DNA of 64,000 bases from JALOAD01 sp023228995 [NCBI: Candidatus Muiribacterium halophilum] (GCA_023228995.1 JALOAD010000008.1:1-64000); one strand, 5' to 3'. Shown: positions 27,624 to 36,868, counted from the stretch's first letter. Notes: generated from the letters alone by a model not told the origin. Translations and numbers: made by a program.

Positions 27624-28642
27624 ATTTCACTGAGTCCTTTAAGCATTTTTATATTTTTTTCATAATATATAGGAAAAACTTGTCCTATACAATTCTCACA
27701 TACTTTGTTTTTTTCATTCCCTATTCCTAATAAATAATTTCTTAATTTTATCATATCTTCCGAACAAATTATATCATTTAAACTCTTATAAATTATGTTA
27801 CCAAGTGAAAAATCTACTTTATTTTCAACACAACAAGGATAAACATTTCCCTCATAATCAATAGCTACATGAGAAAAAGGACCGCCACAAATAGTCTTTA
27901 AATTTGAAATAGTATTAAAATCTTCAAAAATTTCAGACATTTTTTGTGAAAATAAAATATTACTTTTTTCTTGTTCAACTTTATTTTTTTTTAACACTTT
28001 TCTAAATAAAATAGTATATTCTCCAATAAAATCAGGTTTATCATAATTATAATTAACTTTAAGATTTTTAATGTCAAATTCTAATAATAATTCTTTTATT
28101 TTTTTTATAAAATCTCCTAATTCGTCTTTGTTTTCTTCCATTACAATAAACTGAAAAACAATATTAGGATTTTTTTTATTAAGAGAAAGTTTAATTTTTA
28201 TAAACCTTCTTATATTATTCAATATTTTTTCAAAATCTCCACCTCTTATAAGAGAATAAGTGTTATTACAAGCAGCATCTATAGAAAAAGTTATTACTGT
28301 AAAAATATTACTTTTTAAAATAAATTCAGATATATCTTTATCAAGAAAATGAGCATTAGTATCAAATCCAAGATTTTTGGCAATAGAATTATTTAAATTC
28401 ATTTTTAAATAAAGTTCCATCATTTCAATAAATTGAGGATGAAGAAGAGGTTCTCCTTTCCAAAATGGGAGAAACATATTAAATGAATATTTACTTTGTT
28501 TTATTTTATTAAGAATTTCTCTAAATAAATCTATAGTCATAAAACCCTGTCTTGGTCTATCTATTTCACACATTATACAATTTAGATTGCACATATTTGT
28601 CAATTCTATTATTAATGTTGAATTCAATTGGTCAAATTTCAT
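27620..28642 (-). CDS. Radical SAM/SPASM-domain protein
   Basis: At 340 residues this is the shortest complete SPASM member here. It has CNLNCIMC (C18, C22, C25), PFWKGEPLLHPQF, FSIDAACNNTYSLIRGG and FQFIVMEENKDE. The SPASM elements are ICGGPFSHVAIDYEG, PCCVENKVDFSLGNI and VCENC. It is the first rSAM gene of the run and starts inside the stop of the HD nucleotidase gene (ATGA), without a clear ribosome site, so it depends on translational coupling. Substrate unknown. Confidence 0.9.
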   Translation of the reverse strand: MKFDQLNSTLIIELTNMCNLNCIMCEIDRPRQGFMTIDLFREILNKIKQSKYSFNMFLPFWKGEPLLHPQFIEMMELYLKMNLNNSIAKNLGFDTNAHFLDKDISEFILKSNIFTVITFSIDAACNNTYSLIRGGDFEKILNNIRRFIKIKLSLNKKNPNIVFQFIVMEENKDELGDFIKKIKELLLEFDIKNLKVNYNYDKPDFIGEYTILFRKVLKKNKVEQEKSNILFSQKMSEIFEDFNTISNLKTICGGPFSHVAIDYEGNVYPCCVENKVDFSLGNIIYKSLNDIICSEDMIKLRNYLLGIGNEKNKVCENCIGQVFPIYYEKNIKMLKGLSEI

Positions 28643-29664
28643 ATTTTTAATCTTTTATAAAGTACTATAACTTCGTTATCTGTAAGAAATGAAATATTAT
28701 CCGCAAGCATTCTTTCATAATCTGCATATTCTTTTTTTATGTTAAAATCTAAAAAAAATATTTTTTTATTGTATTCATAAAATTTCCATATATATTCAAG
28801 CATTTCAACTGCCTTTATAGAAGCTTCTGTTTCATCAGCCTTTATATAAACATTTTCAAACATAAAATTTCTAAGAATATTACTTTGTTTAAGTATATTA
28901 TCTTCCATACCAATCTTTTTATTCTCAATACCAAATCTTATTACAGATTCAACCATTGTATTTATTCTTTGACCATGTCTTTTCCCAATTATATTTAGGC
29001 TTTCTTCAGGTAATTCTTCAATATTTATAATACCTTTATTTATAGAATCATCAATGTCATGATTAAGATAAGCAATTGAATCAGATATTCTCACAACTTT
29101 AGCTTCAGATGTAAACGGCTGTTTTCCAAATACAAGATCTTCAATTCCCTTTATTGACTTTGAATGTTTCACAATACCATCTCTTACTTCAAATGTAAGA
29201 TTTAATCCTTTACCTTCTTTTTCAAGATAATCAACAATTCTAAGTGAATTAAGAGAATGATGGAATTTAAAACTTACATGAGAATCAATAATCCTTTCAC
29301 CAAGATGACCAAAAGGTGTATGTCCAAGATCATGACCTAATGCAATAGCTTCTGTAAGATCTTCATTAAGATCAAGAGCTCTTGATATAGTTCTTGCTAT
29401 CTGTGCAACTTCCAGAGTATGTGTCAATCTTGTCCTTGGATGCGAAAAATCACTTAATATAAAAACCTGAGTTTTATCTTTTAGCCTACGGAAAGATGAA
29501 GAATGAATTATTCTATCTCTATCACGCTGAAAACATGTTCTTACAGGACTTTCATCCTCACTTATAACTCTACCTTTTGTGTTTTTTGCAAAACATGCCA
29601 ATTCTGAAGATAATACTTTATACTCTTGAGCTTCAATCTTCTGTCTTATCTTCAGATCTTCCAA
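28639..29664 (-). CDS. dGTPase-like HD-domain triphosphohydrolase
   Basis: This is a deoxynucleotide triphosphohydrolase of the DgtA-like group. CFQRDRDRIIHSSSFRRLKDKTQVF is the family N-terminus. HD metal ligands lie in TRLTHTLEVAQIART and GHDLGHTPFGHLGE, and HSKSIKG is present. It would convert dGTP to deoxyguanosine and triphosphate, though substrate range varies. I prefer a TTG start (LEDLKIRQKIEAQE) with AGGTGG upstream, because homologues start a few residues before IRxKIE. A GTG four codons earlier is possible. It overlaps the GerW-like gene by 32 bases. Why it leads the rSAM genes is unclear; likely only an operon partner. Confidence 0.85.
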   Translation of the reverse strand: MEDLKIRQKIEAQEYKVLSSELACFAKNTKGRVISEDESPVRTCFQRDRDRIIHSSSFRRLKDKTQVFILSDFSHPRTRLTHTLEVAQIARTISRALDLNEDLTEAIALGHDLGHTPFGHLGERIIDSHVSFKFHHSLNSLRIVDYLEKEGKGLNLTFEVRDGIVKHSKSIKGIEDLVFGKQPFTSEAKVVRISDSIAYLNHDIDDSINKGIINIEELPEESLNIIGKRHGQRINTMVESVIRFGIENKKIGMEDNILKQSNILRNFMFENVYIKADETEASIKAVEMLEYIWKFYEYNKKIFFLDFNIKKEYADYERMLADNISFLTDNEVIVLYKRLKI

Positions 29665-30019
29665 ATTTTTTACCACCTTTTTTTATTTTTTTAAATACTT
29701 CATTTAGTTTTTCATAATTTTCTGGATCAAGAAGTTTATCCATCCATTTATCGCTTTTTTTTAAACCCATTACTTTGACATCATTGCCTGATATTACAAT
29801 AAATGCAACCGGTTCTACAGAAGCACCTCCACCAGTTCCTGCTCCAAATCCCGGAAGTTTTTTCTTTTCACCACCACCAGCAGCAAAACCAAAAGATACT
29901 TTGCTTACCGGTATAATAGTAATTTCACCTGCTACAATAGGATTCCCTATAACAGTCTGACACTGTATTGAATTCTTTAATTCGTCTATTAGAGTTTTAA
30001 CAACATCATTCAACGCCAT
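29633..30019 (-). CDS. GerW/YtfJ-family protein
   Basis: A 128-residue protein with the family pattern VIGNPIVAGEITIIPVSKVSFGFAAGGGE, then a glycine-rich stretch and SVEPVAFIVI. GerW (YtfJ) was named for spore germination in Bacillus, but the family also occurs in non-sporulating anaerobes, where its function is unknown. GGAGG precedes the ATG. In Bacillus the adjacent gene ytfI encodes a DUF2953 protein; a DUF2953-like gene here lies about 7 kb away rather than next door. The charged C-terminal tail overlaps the nucleotidase start. Confidence 0.85.
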   Translation of the reverse strand: MALNDVVKTLIDELKNSIQCQTVIGNPIVAGEITIIPVSKVSFGFAAGGGEKKKLPGFGAGTGGGASVEPVAFIVISGNDVKVMGLKKSDKWMDKLLDPENYEKLNEVFKKIKKGGKKFGRSEDKTED

Positions 30020-30032
30020 AATTCCTCCGTTT

Positions 30033-32792
30033 TTACTTCTTTTTTAAATTTTCAAGTTTTTCAGTTCTTAGAAGTTTCATTTTTTTTATCCTTAATTTTC
30101 TACCAACCACATTTAAAAAAGCTTTTACAATTCTAGGATCAAACTGACTTCCTGCACATCTTTTAATTTCTTCAATAGCAACTTCTTCAGGCAAAGCACT
30201 TCTATAGGATCTTGAAGAAGTCATAGCATCAAATGTATCTGCTACAGAAAGTATCCTTGCACCCATTGGAATTTGTTCTCCCTTTAGATTTTCAGGATAT
30301 CCTTTTCCATCCCATCTTTCATGATGATGAAAAGTAAGACTACCAATTTTTTTAAGAAAATCGACTTTTTCAACTATTTTAGAACCATACACAGGATGTT
30401 TTTCAATTTCAACCCTTTCTTCAGGTGTAAGCATGCCAGGTTTTTTTAAAATATTATCATCTATTCCGATTTTGCCAACATCATGTAAAAGACCTGCAAA
30501 TTTAATTGCAGTAACTTCTTTTTCATCAAGATGTAGTTCTTCAGCTATAGCAACGCTATATTCCATAACTTTTTCTGAATGTCCGTGAGTATAATGGTCT
30601 TTTGCATCAATTGCTGCAGCTAGTGCAGCTATTGTATCAAAATATGTTTTTTCAAGATTAGAAAAAAGTCTTGAATTTTCAAGTGCAATTGCAGCTTGTG
30701 AACATAAATTTTCAAGAAGTTCAAGCTCTTCATCAATATCAGGTATTTTTGAAGAAACATAACAGTTCAATATACCAATCGCTCTACCTCTTATCATAAG
30801 CGGTATTGTAAAAAGACCTGCAAGTTCATGTTTCATTATCCATTCAATATTTTTTATTCTAAGCTTTTCATAAAGTCTTCCTGTAAATATTGCTTTATTT
30901 TTCATAAATGCTTCTCTTGAAAAAGAAAGTTCAATACTGTCCAAAAGTTCAGTTTTAACAAATTCATCTTCAGAGTTTTCGCCCCATTCAATTCTTTCAA
31001 TTTCAAGAAAATTATCATCCTCATTAAACATTCTAAGAACTACAAGTTTTGCATTAAGAATTTTTTTAGCAACTCTTACAAGTGATTTTGAAACTTCCTT
31101 AAAATCAAGTTTTTCAGAAATACTTTTTGTAACATCAAATACAGTTGATAAAGTAGAAACCTTTTTTTCTATACTATCATACACAATATTATTTTCACGG
31201 ACAATCGCAAATGCTGAAGCTATTGTAGTAAGAAATCTTATGTTTTCTCTTATTTCACCATTTTTATTGTCAAGAACAATAATAAAACCTAATATTTGCT
31301 TTTTTATTACAATTGGAACAGATACAAAATCAAAATTATCTCTTAGAGAAAATCTCCTTGTACCTCTTTTAATAATATTCCTACGAATATTATAAGAATA
31401 AAGCTTATTATTAAGCATATTTTTAACATCTGCTAGCATTTCTTTTTCAATTTTTTCATATTGTTTATCAGATAATTCAAACTCAGAATAATAATTCATA
31501 TCAAGAACAGGAAATGAATCAAGAATAATACATGCTGCTTTAAAATCAAATCTATTATTCAATATTCCAAATAAACCTCTAATTATTTCCCTTACATCAG
31601 AGTCTACATTAACTTGTTTCATCATTGTGTTAACAATTTCAAGTTCATCAACTCTTTTTTCTAAATCTAAATATAAATTAGAATTTTTTGTAACATAAGC
31701 TATATTTGAAGAAAATATCTGTAAAAGTTTAAGATCGTCCTCGTTATAAATATGATGTTTACTTGTTATTGAAACAACACCAATAGTAATGTCTTTGAAT
31801 TTAATCGGAGTAGATATAGCAGATATTATATCTTTCCTAACATCATCGTATTCTTTTGAAAAACTCCAATAAATAATATTAGCACCTTTTACAATTCTAT
31901 TATCATCTTTATATTTTTCATCAATAACAATAAGCGGTTTACCTTCTTTAGCTATTCTTCCAACAATCCCTTCACCAATTTTCATTCTAAATTTTGAAGC
32001 TCTTTTTTGTTGAATACCAATATGAGTTCTAACAAAAAGTTCTTGATTATCTTCATCTATAAAAAGAATAGAACCACCTGTTCCAAAAAATTCTTCAACC
32101 ATAGCTTTTAATATTTTTTTAAGTTTTGAATCAAGTTTCTTGTTTGTAGAATCGACAGCACTTAATTTATATAGAGTTTCAAAAGCAGATAATTTTTTTC
32201 TTAGCTCTCCTTGAATATTTTTTTCAGATTCAAAAAGAAGTGCATTTTCTATTAATGTTGAAATATGCGACATAAACAGTTTAATTAATTTATTTTTGTC
32301 GCTCATATTAGTATTATCAAACATATAAAAACATATAATGCCAAGAAGCCTGCCATGCCTTGTTATTTTATTGGTAATTGTAGAAAAAACTTCTTTTTCA
32401 TCTATAATTTTTTCTTCATCATGGCAATAATAGACTTTTTCCTCAAAATCAGATATATCTTCCTGATATTCAGATACAAGTTTTACATAATTTTTTTTAA
32501 GTTTATTTTGTAATGATTTTTCATAATCACCAAAGAAAGTAAAACCTGTTTTTTTTATATCAAAAAGTGAAAGTCCTATGAAATCAACTTCAACAAGATT
32601 TTCTATTGTAGAAAAAAGATTTTTCATAAGATCATCTATATTATCTATATATACATCAAGTTTTATAAACTCATTAATTATTATCTGATTATAATAATCT
32701 TTTTGTAGAATCTCATTATCTTTTTTTAAAAGTTCAATCTGATTTTTCAATTCTTCATATTCAGTTAAAGAAACACTTATACTCTTATCCAT
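30033..32792 (-). CDS. Multi-GAF HD-GYP phosphodiesterase
   Basis: A 919-residue cytoplasmic sensor enzyme. A short N-terminal coiled coil (about 8-30) is followed by four GAF-like domains (about 35-190, 205-375, 390-540, 550-705; the second has GEGIVGRIAKEGKPLIV). A C-terminal HD-GYP domain (about 715-900) has the metal-binding HD in LLHDVGKIGIDD and the signature HHERWDGKGYP. It is expected to hydrolyse c-di-GMP in response to small ligands. The ATG has AAAGGAAA upstream. It sits with a response regulator, a GGDEF protein and a PP2C phosphatase in one unit, an opposing enzyme pair. Confidence 0.92.
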   Translation of the reverse strand: MDKSISVSLTEYEELKNQIELLKKDNEILQKDYYNQIIINEFIKLDVYIDNIDDLMKNLFSTIENLVEVDFIGLSLFDIKKTGFTFFGDYEKSLQNKLKKNYVKLVSEYQEDISDFEEKVYYCHDEEKIIDEKEVFSTITNKITRHGRLLGIICFYMFDNTNMSDKNKLIKLFMSHISTLIENALLFESEKNIQGELRKKLSAFETLYKLSAVDSTNKKLDSKLKKILKAMVEEFFGTGGSILFIDEDNQELFVRTHIGIQQKRASKFRMKIGEGIVGRIAKEGKPLIVIDEKYKDDNRIVKGANIIYWSFSKEYDDVRKDIISAISTPIKFKDITIGVVSITSKHHIYNEDDLKLLQIFSSNIAYVTKNSNLYLDLEKRVDELEIVNTMMKQVNVDSDVREIIRGLFGILNNRFDFKAACIILDSFPVLDMNYYSEFELSDKQYEKIEKEMLADVKNMLNNKLYSYNIRRNIIKRGTRRFSLRDNFDFVSVPIVIKKQILGFIIVLDNKNGEIRENIRFLTTIASAFAIVRENNIVYDSIEKKVSTLSTVFDVTKSISEKLDFKEVSKSLVRVAKKILNAKLVVLRMFNEDDNFLEIERIEWGENSEDEFVKTELLDSIELSFSREAFMKNKAIFTGRLYEKLRIKNIEWIMKHELAGLFTIPLMIRGRAIGILNCYVSSKIPDIDEELELLENLCSQAAIALENSRLFSNLEKTYFDTIAALAAAIDAKDHYTHGHSEKVMEYSVAIAEELHLDEKEVTAIKFAGLLHDVGKIGIDDNILKKPGMLTPEERVEIEKHPVYGSKIVEKVDFLKKIGSLTFHHHERWDGKGYPENLKGEQIPMGARILSVADTFDAMTSSRSYRSALPEEVAIEEIKRCAGSQFDPRIVKAFLNVVGRKLRIKKMKLLRTEKLENLKKK

Positions 32793-32832
32793 TTATATTT
32801 CCTTTATTATTATAAAAAAGCAATTTTTCAGC

Positions 32833-33219
32833 TCAAAGTCCAGTCAGCCTCTTAACTTCTTTGACAAGTTCATCTGATGAAAAAGGTTTTACAAAAAAAG
32901 CATCAGCACCTGAATGCTCTGCAACAAATCTATTTTTTTTATCATTCAATGCAGTTACCACTATAATAGGCATTTTTTTAAGTTTTTTATCATTTTTTAC
33001 CAGTCTTGTCATCTGTATTCCATTAAACTGAGGCATCATAATATCAATTATAAGCAAATCATAATCATTTTCAAGCAATTCTTTCATCAAATCAGCAGAT
33101 GTATTTAATGCTTTTACATCGAAATCCTCCATTTTAAGAAGTATTTCAATAAAATCAGTTACATCTTTTTCATCATCTAAAATCAGTATTTTTCGTTTCT
33201 TTATATTTTTCTTTGTCAT
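32833..33219 (-). CDS. Single-domain response regulator receiver protein
   Basis: A 128-residue CheY-like receiver. It has the acidic pair at D15-D16, phosphoacceptor D59 (LLIIDIMMP), T89 (VVTALND) and K111 (FFVKPF), so all switch residues are present. It has no output domain. I start at MTKKNIKKRK; upstream frames would run far into the GGDEF gene, and even this start overlaps that gene by 47 bases. No histidine kinase is encoded in the window, so the phosphodonor is unknown. The operon position suggests it gates the neighbouring c-di-GMP enzymes or phosphatase. Confidence 0.9.
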   Translation of the reverse strand: MTKKNIKKRKILILDDEKDVTDFIEILLKMEDFDVKALNTSADLMKELLENDYDLLIIDIMMPQFNGIQMTRLVKNDKKLKKMPIIVVTALNDKKNRFVAEHSGADAFFVKPFSSDELVKEVKRLTGL

Positions 33220-35179
33220 AATAACAAACCCTATTTCTTCCATTATTTTTAGCTTTATAAAGACAAGCATCAGCAATATCAATAAATTCCCTAACATTTT
33301 TAATACTATCTTTTAATTCAGCTATACCTATACTAACAGTTATGTGAAGCATTTTTCCAGTATTGTTGATATTATTATATTGTTTTAATTCAATACAACT
33401 TCTTATTCTTTCAGCAATAACAACACCTTCTTCCAGAGTAGTTTCCGGTAATATGACTACAAACTCTTCTCCACCATATCTTGCAACAATATCAATTGAT
33501 CTTACATTTTCTTTTATAGTAAAAGCAGTTTCTCTTAAAACACTATCACCCTGCTGATGACCAAAATTATCATTAAAAAATTTAAAATGGTCAATATCAA
33601 GTATAAGCAAACTCATTGTCTTATCATATCTTCTACATCTTGCAAATTCACCTTCTATTCTATTTTTAAAAAACCTGTAATTATAAGTTGCAGTCATAGA
33701 ATCAGTGAAAGCAAGTCTTTCATTTTCTTTAAAAAGAAAGGATTTTTCAAGAGTAGATGCAATATAATTACCTATTATGGAAAAAAGCTCAAGATCATTT
33801 TCTATTGTTATTTTATCATTTTCCAAAGCACCTATAAAAAAAATACCTTTTAATTCCTCTCCCTCAATAAGTGGCATTATAAGATGACTTCCTATATTTT
33901 CATCATTTTTATTTATCAAAAGTTTAGGTTCTATTCCATGTGTCTTTATATCAACATTTCCAAGACCTTTTTTATTTAATCTTAAAAAGCCAGTTACAAT
34001 ATCATACGCACTCTTTAAAAGAGCATTTTTTTCAGCATTAAAAGTATCAAAAAACAAATCAGCTTTTGAATAATCTGTTTTAAATACAAGAAAACATGCA
34101 ATATCATAATCAAACATAAATCTCAAATTTTCTTTTAAAATTTCTACCATTTTTCTAATTTCAAAACAAGTACTCATCTCTTTGCTCATAAAGTTTAAAA
34201 CTCTAAATTTTTCTTTTTCTTTTTTTAATTTTTCAAGTATTATCTCTTTACCTATAATCACAGCAATCTGAGAAGCAAGAATTCCCAGAAATCTAACATC
34301 ATGTTCTTTTTCAGAATTATCTTTCATTATAGAAAGCATTCCAATGAGATTATTTTCATAATAAAGTGGTAAAAAATAAAATGCTGAATCTTCAAGCTCT
34401 ATCTTTTCAAATGATTCTTTTCCTTTAATAAATTCTTCTCTTTTATTTTTTAATATAAAATCAATATTATTAAGTTCAGCTTCATTCATACCTGAAAAAG
34501 TTTTGTTAATAAATCTTCTTGTACTTTGATTAAACATATATATTGATATTTTTTTAATACCAAGAATTTTAGAAATAATCTTTATAAGAGATTCCAAAGT
34601 TTCCTCAATATCAACAAAAGAATTGAGAGTTTTACTTATTTCAAATAATGTCATAGCTTGATTCATTTTTGTCTTCTGAAAATCAAGAAGATTTATTCTT
34701 TCAACTGATAAAGCTACATGGGAAGAAATGGATAAAATTATGTCTTTATCTCTTTTTGAAAAATTTTCAGGTTCTTTTATCTTTGTAATATTCAAAGTAC
34801 CTGTCATTTTATCACCAACATAAAGAGGAATTACAATAAGAAATGGAGAAGTTATATTTTTTTTGACCTTAAAACCATATTTTTTACTTATATCATATAT
34901 ATTTTCAATAAAAAAAAGTTTTTTTTCTTTAAGAGAAAGACCAGCAATATCCTTCCCAAGTTTACAAGCTGTATTGTTTACTACCTTAGAAGATATTCCA
35001 ACACTTTCAACAATTCTAAGAGTCTGAGAATATTCATCAAAAAGCATAAGAGAAACTCTTTCAGCTTCAAATATCTCAGAAGTTCTTTTAACTATAAGTT
35101 TTTTTAAATGAAAAAAATCCTCAACATTATACATATCATGTATAAGACTAAAAAGATATTTTATCCTTGAACTAAGCAT
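33173..35179 (-). CDS. GAF-GGDEF diguanylate cyclase
   Basis: A protein of about 668 residues with three GAF-like domains (about 18-165, 185-310, 325-480) and a C-terminal GGDEF domain (about 495-655). The active site is GGEEF (in RYGGEEF). An RxxD inhibitory site (RSID) lies exactly five residues before it, so product feedback inhibition is likely. It should make c-di-GMP from GTP. The start MLSSRIKY has AGAGGA upstream and overlaps the PP2C gene by 8 bases; a longer in-frame start would sit inside that gene. Confidence 0.93.
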   Translation of the reverse strand: MLSSRIKYLFSLIHDMYNVEDFFHLKKLIVKRTSEIFEAERVSLMLFDEYSQTLRIVESVGISSKVVNNTACKLGKDIAGLSLKEKKLFFIENIYDISKKYGFKVKKNITSPFLIVIPLYVGDKMTGTLNITKIKEPENFSKRDKDIILSISSHVALSVERINLLDFQKTKMNQAMTLFEISKTLNSFVDIEETLESLIKIISKILGIKKISIYMFNQSTRRFINKTFSGMNEAELNNIDFILKNKREEFIKGKESFEKIELEDSAFYFLPLYYENNLIGMLSIMKDNSEKEHDVRFLGILASQIAVIIGKEIILEKLKKEKEKFRVLNFMSKEMSTCFEIRKMVEILKENLRFMFDYDIACFLVFKTDYSKADLFFDTFNAEKNALLKSAYDIVTGFLRLNKKGLGNVDIKTHGIEPKLLINKNDENIGSHLIMPLIEGEELKGIFFIGALENDKITIENDLELFSIIGNYIASTLEKSFLFKENERLAFTDSMTATYNYRFFKNRIEGEFARCRRYDKTMSLLILDIDHFKFFNDNFGHQQGDSVLRETAFTIKENVRSIDIVARYGGEEFVVILPETTLEEGVVIAERIRSCIELKQYNNINNTGKMLHITVSIGIAELKDSIKNVREFIDIADACLYKAKNNGRNRVCYYDKEKYKETKNTDFR

Positions 35180-36374
35180 TGATTTCCTCTTGACAAAATA
35201 TATGACCGACAATGAGAGTTATATCATCTGTATAGTTTTCTCTGTTCATCTTAGAATATAATACTCTTATAAGATTGTCAATTGAAAGAAGGCTATAATC
35301 CTTAAGAAGCCTTAAGAGTGCAATGCCATCCTCTTCAGATTCAGCAAAACCATCTGTCCAGAACAAAAATTTATCTCCATTTTCAATACTTCTTTCTGAT
35401 ATTTCAAAAGAAGATATATTATCAATACCCATAGGAGGATTTCCCCCATCAATTTCTACAATGTTTTCTTTGGAAATATAATATGGTGAACTATGTCCAC
35501 AATTACAAACCTGAAAAGTCTTTTTTTCATAATCTATTAGAACAAACATAGATGCAATAAAGTGGTAACAGTCAATAGATTCACACATAAATGCATTAAT
35601 ATTTTGACATATTTTTTCAAGACTATTTATTTTTTCAGTAATTGTAATATATTTTAATATAACATGAAACATATTGGATATAAGAGCTCCAGCCATTCCT
35701 TTTCCGGCTGCATCAGCCATAACAATAAGATATTTTTTGGATTTTTCTATTTCAAAACAATTATAATAATCTCCGCCAATAAGTTTATATGGTCTATAAA
35801 TTACTTTTAAATTCAAATTTTCAAAATCAAAATGATTTTTAGGGATTATTTTTTTATGAAGAAGACTTGCTGTTTCCATTTCTCTATTATATTCATTGGC
35901 AATTTCTATATATTTATTTTTATCTTCATTTTCAATTATTTTCTCAAATAATATATTTCCAATATCAAGTATAATTTTAGATACTGTTTCTTTCTGCTCT
36001 TCTGTAATCTTTTCTTTTAAAAACAAAGCAAATAATCCAACACATTTTTTAGAAGATATAACGGGGAAAAATATAAGTGATTTAGATCTCTTTATAAAAA
36101 TAGTATCAGCCACAATATTTTCTTTAGAGATTTCAGGAAAAAGTCCATTGACGATTATTCTACATTCTGTAAGCTCATTTTCTGTAATGCTCTCACCAAT
36201 AAATCTATATTTCATTACTTCCTTATCATTAAAAAGATAAAAAGCAGAAGAATAAAAATGGAAATTATCTAAGAAATAATTATTTATTTTAAAATCTATT
36301 TTCTCAATATCTTCCTCAATATTTAAAGAGTAAAGTAGTTGAGAAAAATTAAGAATATGAGCTGTATTATTCAC
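35172..36374 (-). CDS. GAF-like plus PP2C/SpoIIE-type serine phosphatase
   Basis: The protein has 400 residues. An N-terminal GAF-like sensory part (about 1-150) leads by a short coiled linker to an RsbU/SpoIIE-type phosphatase domain (about 165-395). Motifs are YRPYKLIGGDYYN, VMADAAGKGMAGALI, GHSSPYYI and FWTDGFAESEED, with the metal-binding Asp residues present. Such proteins dephosphorylate anti-sigma-factor antagonists, but no antagonist or anti-sigma gene is in the window. It is the first gene of the signalling block. A strong terminator of the S20 gene lies just upstream, so its own promoter should lie in the short gap. Confidence 0.9.
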   Translation of the reverse strand: MNNTAHILNFSQLLYSLNIEEDIEKIDFKINNYFLDNFHFYSSAFYLFNDKEVMKYRFIGESITENELTECRIIVNGLFPEISKENIVADTIFIKRSKSLIFFPVISSKKCVGLFALFLKEKITEEQKETVSKIILDIGNILFEKIIENEDKNKYIEIANEYNREMETASLLHKKIIPKNHFDFENLNLKVIYRPYKLIGGDYYNCFEIEKSKKYLIVMADAAGKGMAGALISNMFHVILKYITITEKINSLEKICQNINAFMCESIDCYHFIASMFVLIDYEKKTFQVCNCGHSSPYYISKENIVEIDGGNPPMGIDNISSFEISERSIENGDKFLFWTDGFAESEEDGIALLRLLKDYSLLSIDNLIRVLYSKMNRENYTDDITLIVGHIFCQEEINA

Positions 36375-36402
36375 AGTTCACTCCATAAAATTTAATTTTA
36401 GG

Positions 36403-36436
36403 TAAAAAAAAACCCCGGATAACCGGGGCGTTTTTA
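36403..36436 (-). terminator. Rho-independent terminator of rpsT
   Basis: CCCCGG and CCGGGG arms with a four-base loop (36413-36428) are followed on the minus strand by a run of nine T residues. It begins a few bases after the S20 stop codon. It is the clearest terminator in the window. Confidence 0.85.
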
Positions 36437-36443
36437 TAAAAAT

Positions 36444-36719
36444 TTAATTTGAGATTTTTTTTGACAATCTTGATTTTTTTCTTGCAGCAGTATTTTTATG
36501 AAGTATTCCTTTAGTTACCATTTTATCCAATGTTCTTGTAACATCTTTATAAAGAACTGCACTTTCTTCATTAGCAACGCCAGCTTCAACTGCTTTTTCA
36601 AATTTTTTGACAGTTGTTTTCATTCTACTTTTTAAAGCAGTATTTCTTTCTGCTCTTTTTCTGTTTTGAAGTATTCTCTTCTGTTCAGGTGTGTGTTTCC
36701 TTTTCTTTCCTTCGGACAT
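36444..36719 (-). CDS. rpsT: 30S ribosomal protein S20
   Basis: A 91-residue basic protein with QKRILQNRKRAERN, ALKSRMKTTVKKFEKAV and the C-terminal KGILHKNTAARKKSRLSKKI, all typical of S20, which binds 16S rRNA in the small subunit. AGGAGG lies 7 bases before the ATG, and a strong terminator follows. With its own promoter and terminator it forms a single-gene unit. Confidence 0.97.
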   Translation of the reverse strand: MSEGKKRKHTPEQKRILQNRKRAERNTALKSRMKTTVKKFEKAVEAGVANEESAVLYKDVTRTLDKMVTKGILHKNTAARKKSRLSKKISN

Positions 36720-36797
36720 TTAATTCCTCCTATAGACTATATAAAAATCTCGTCCTAATTTTCCATCGGGCATTTCAGTAGGTTTTAAAAATATATC

Positions 36798-36803
36798 ATT
36801 ATA
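36798..36803 (-). promoter_or_regulatory. Candidate -10 element of rpsT
   Basis: TATAAT on the minus strand lies about 80 bases upstream of the S20 start. The best -35 is weak. This leaves a leader of about 70 bases containing TGCCCGATGG and TATAGTCTATAGG; S20 mRNA leaders can be autoregulated, but no known leader motif is recognised here. Confidence 0.35.
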
Positions 36804-36868
36804 TTATTGAAAAATCAAGTTTTGACCAATGTACCTTAATCAAAAGCATAATGGTCTATATAGTTTAT

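Noticed and set aside
14909-29664. RiPP (ribosomal peptide) cluster interpretation of the rSAM run
   Set aside because: No short precursor frame, leader-binding domain, peptidase or dedicated peptide exporter is present between or next to the genes, and there is no intergenic room.
33557-33853. Plus-strand open frame of 98 codons
   Set aside because: Antisense to the GGDEF gene, no start signal, composition typical of AT-rich shadows.
36738-36795. Riboswitch in the rpsT leader
   Set aside because: No known aptamer core was recognised, and ribosomal protein leaders are usually protein-bound instead.
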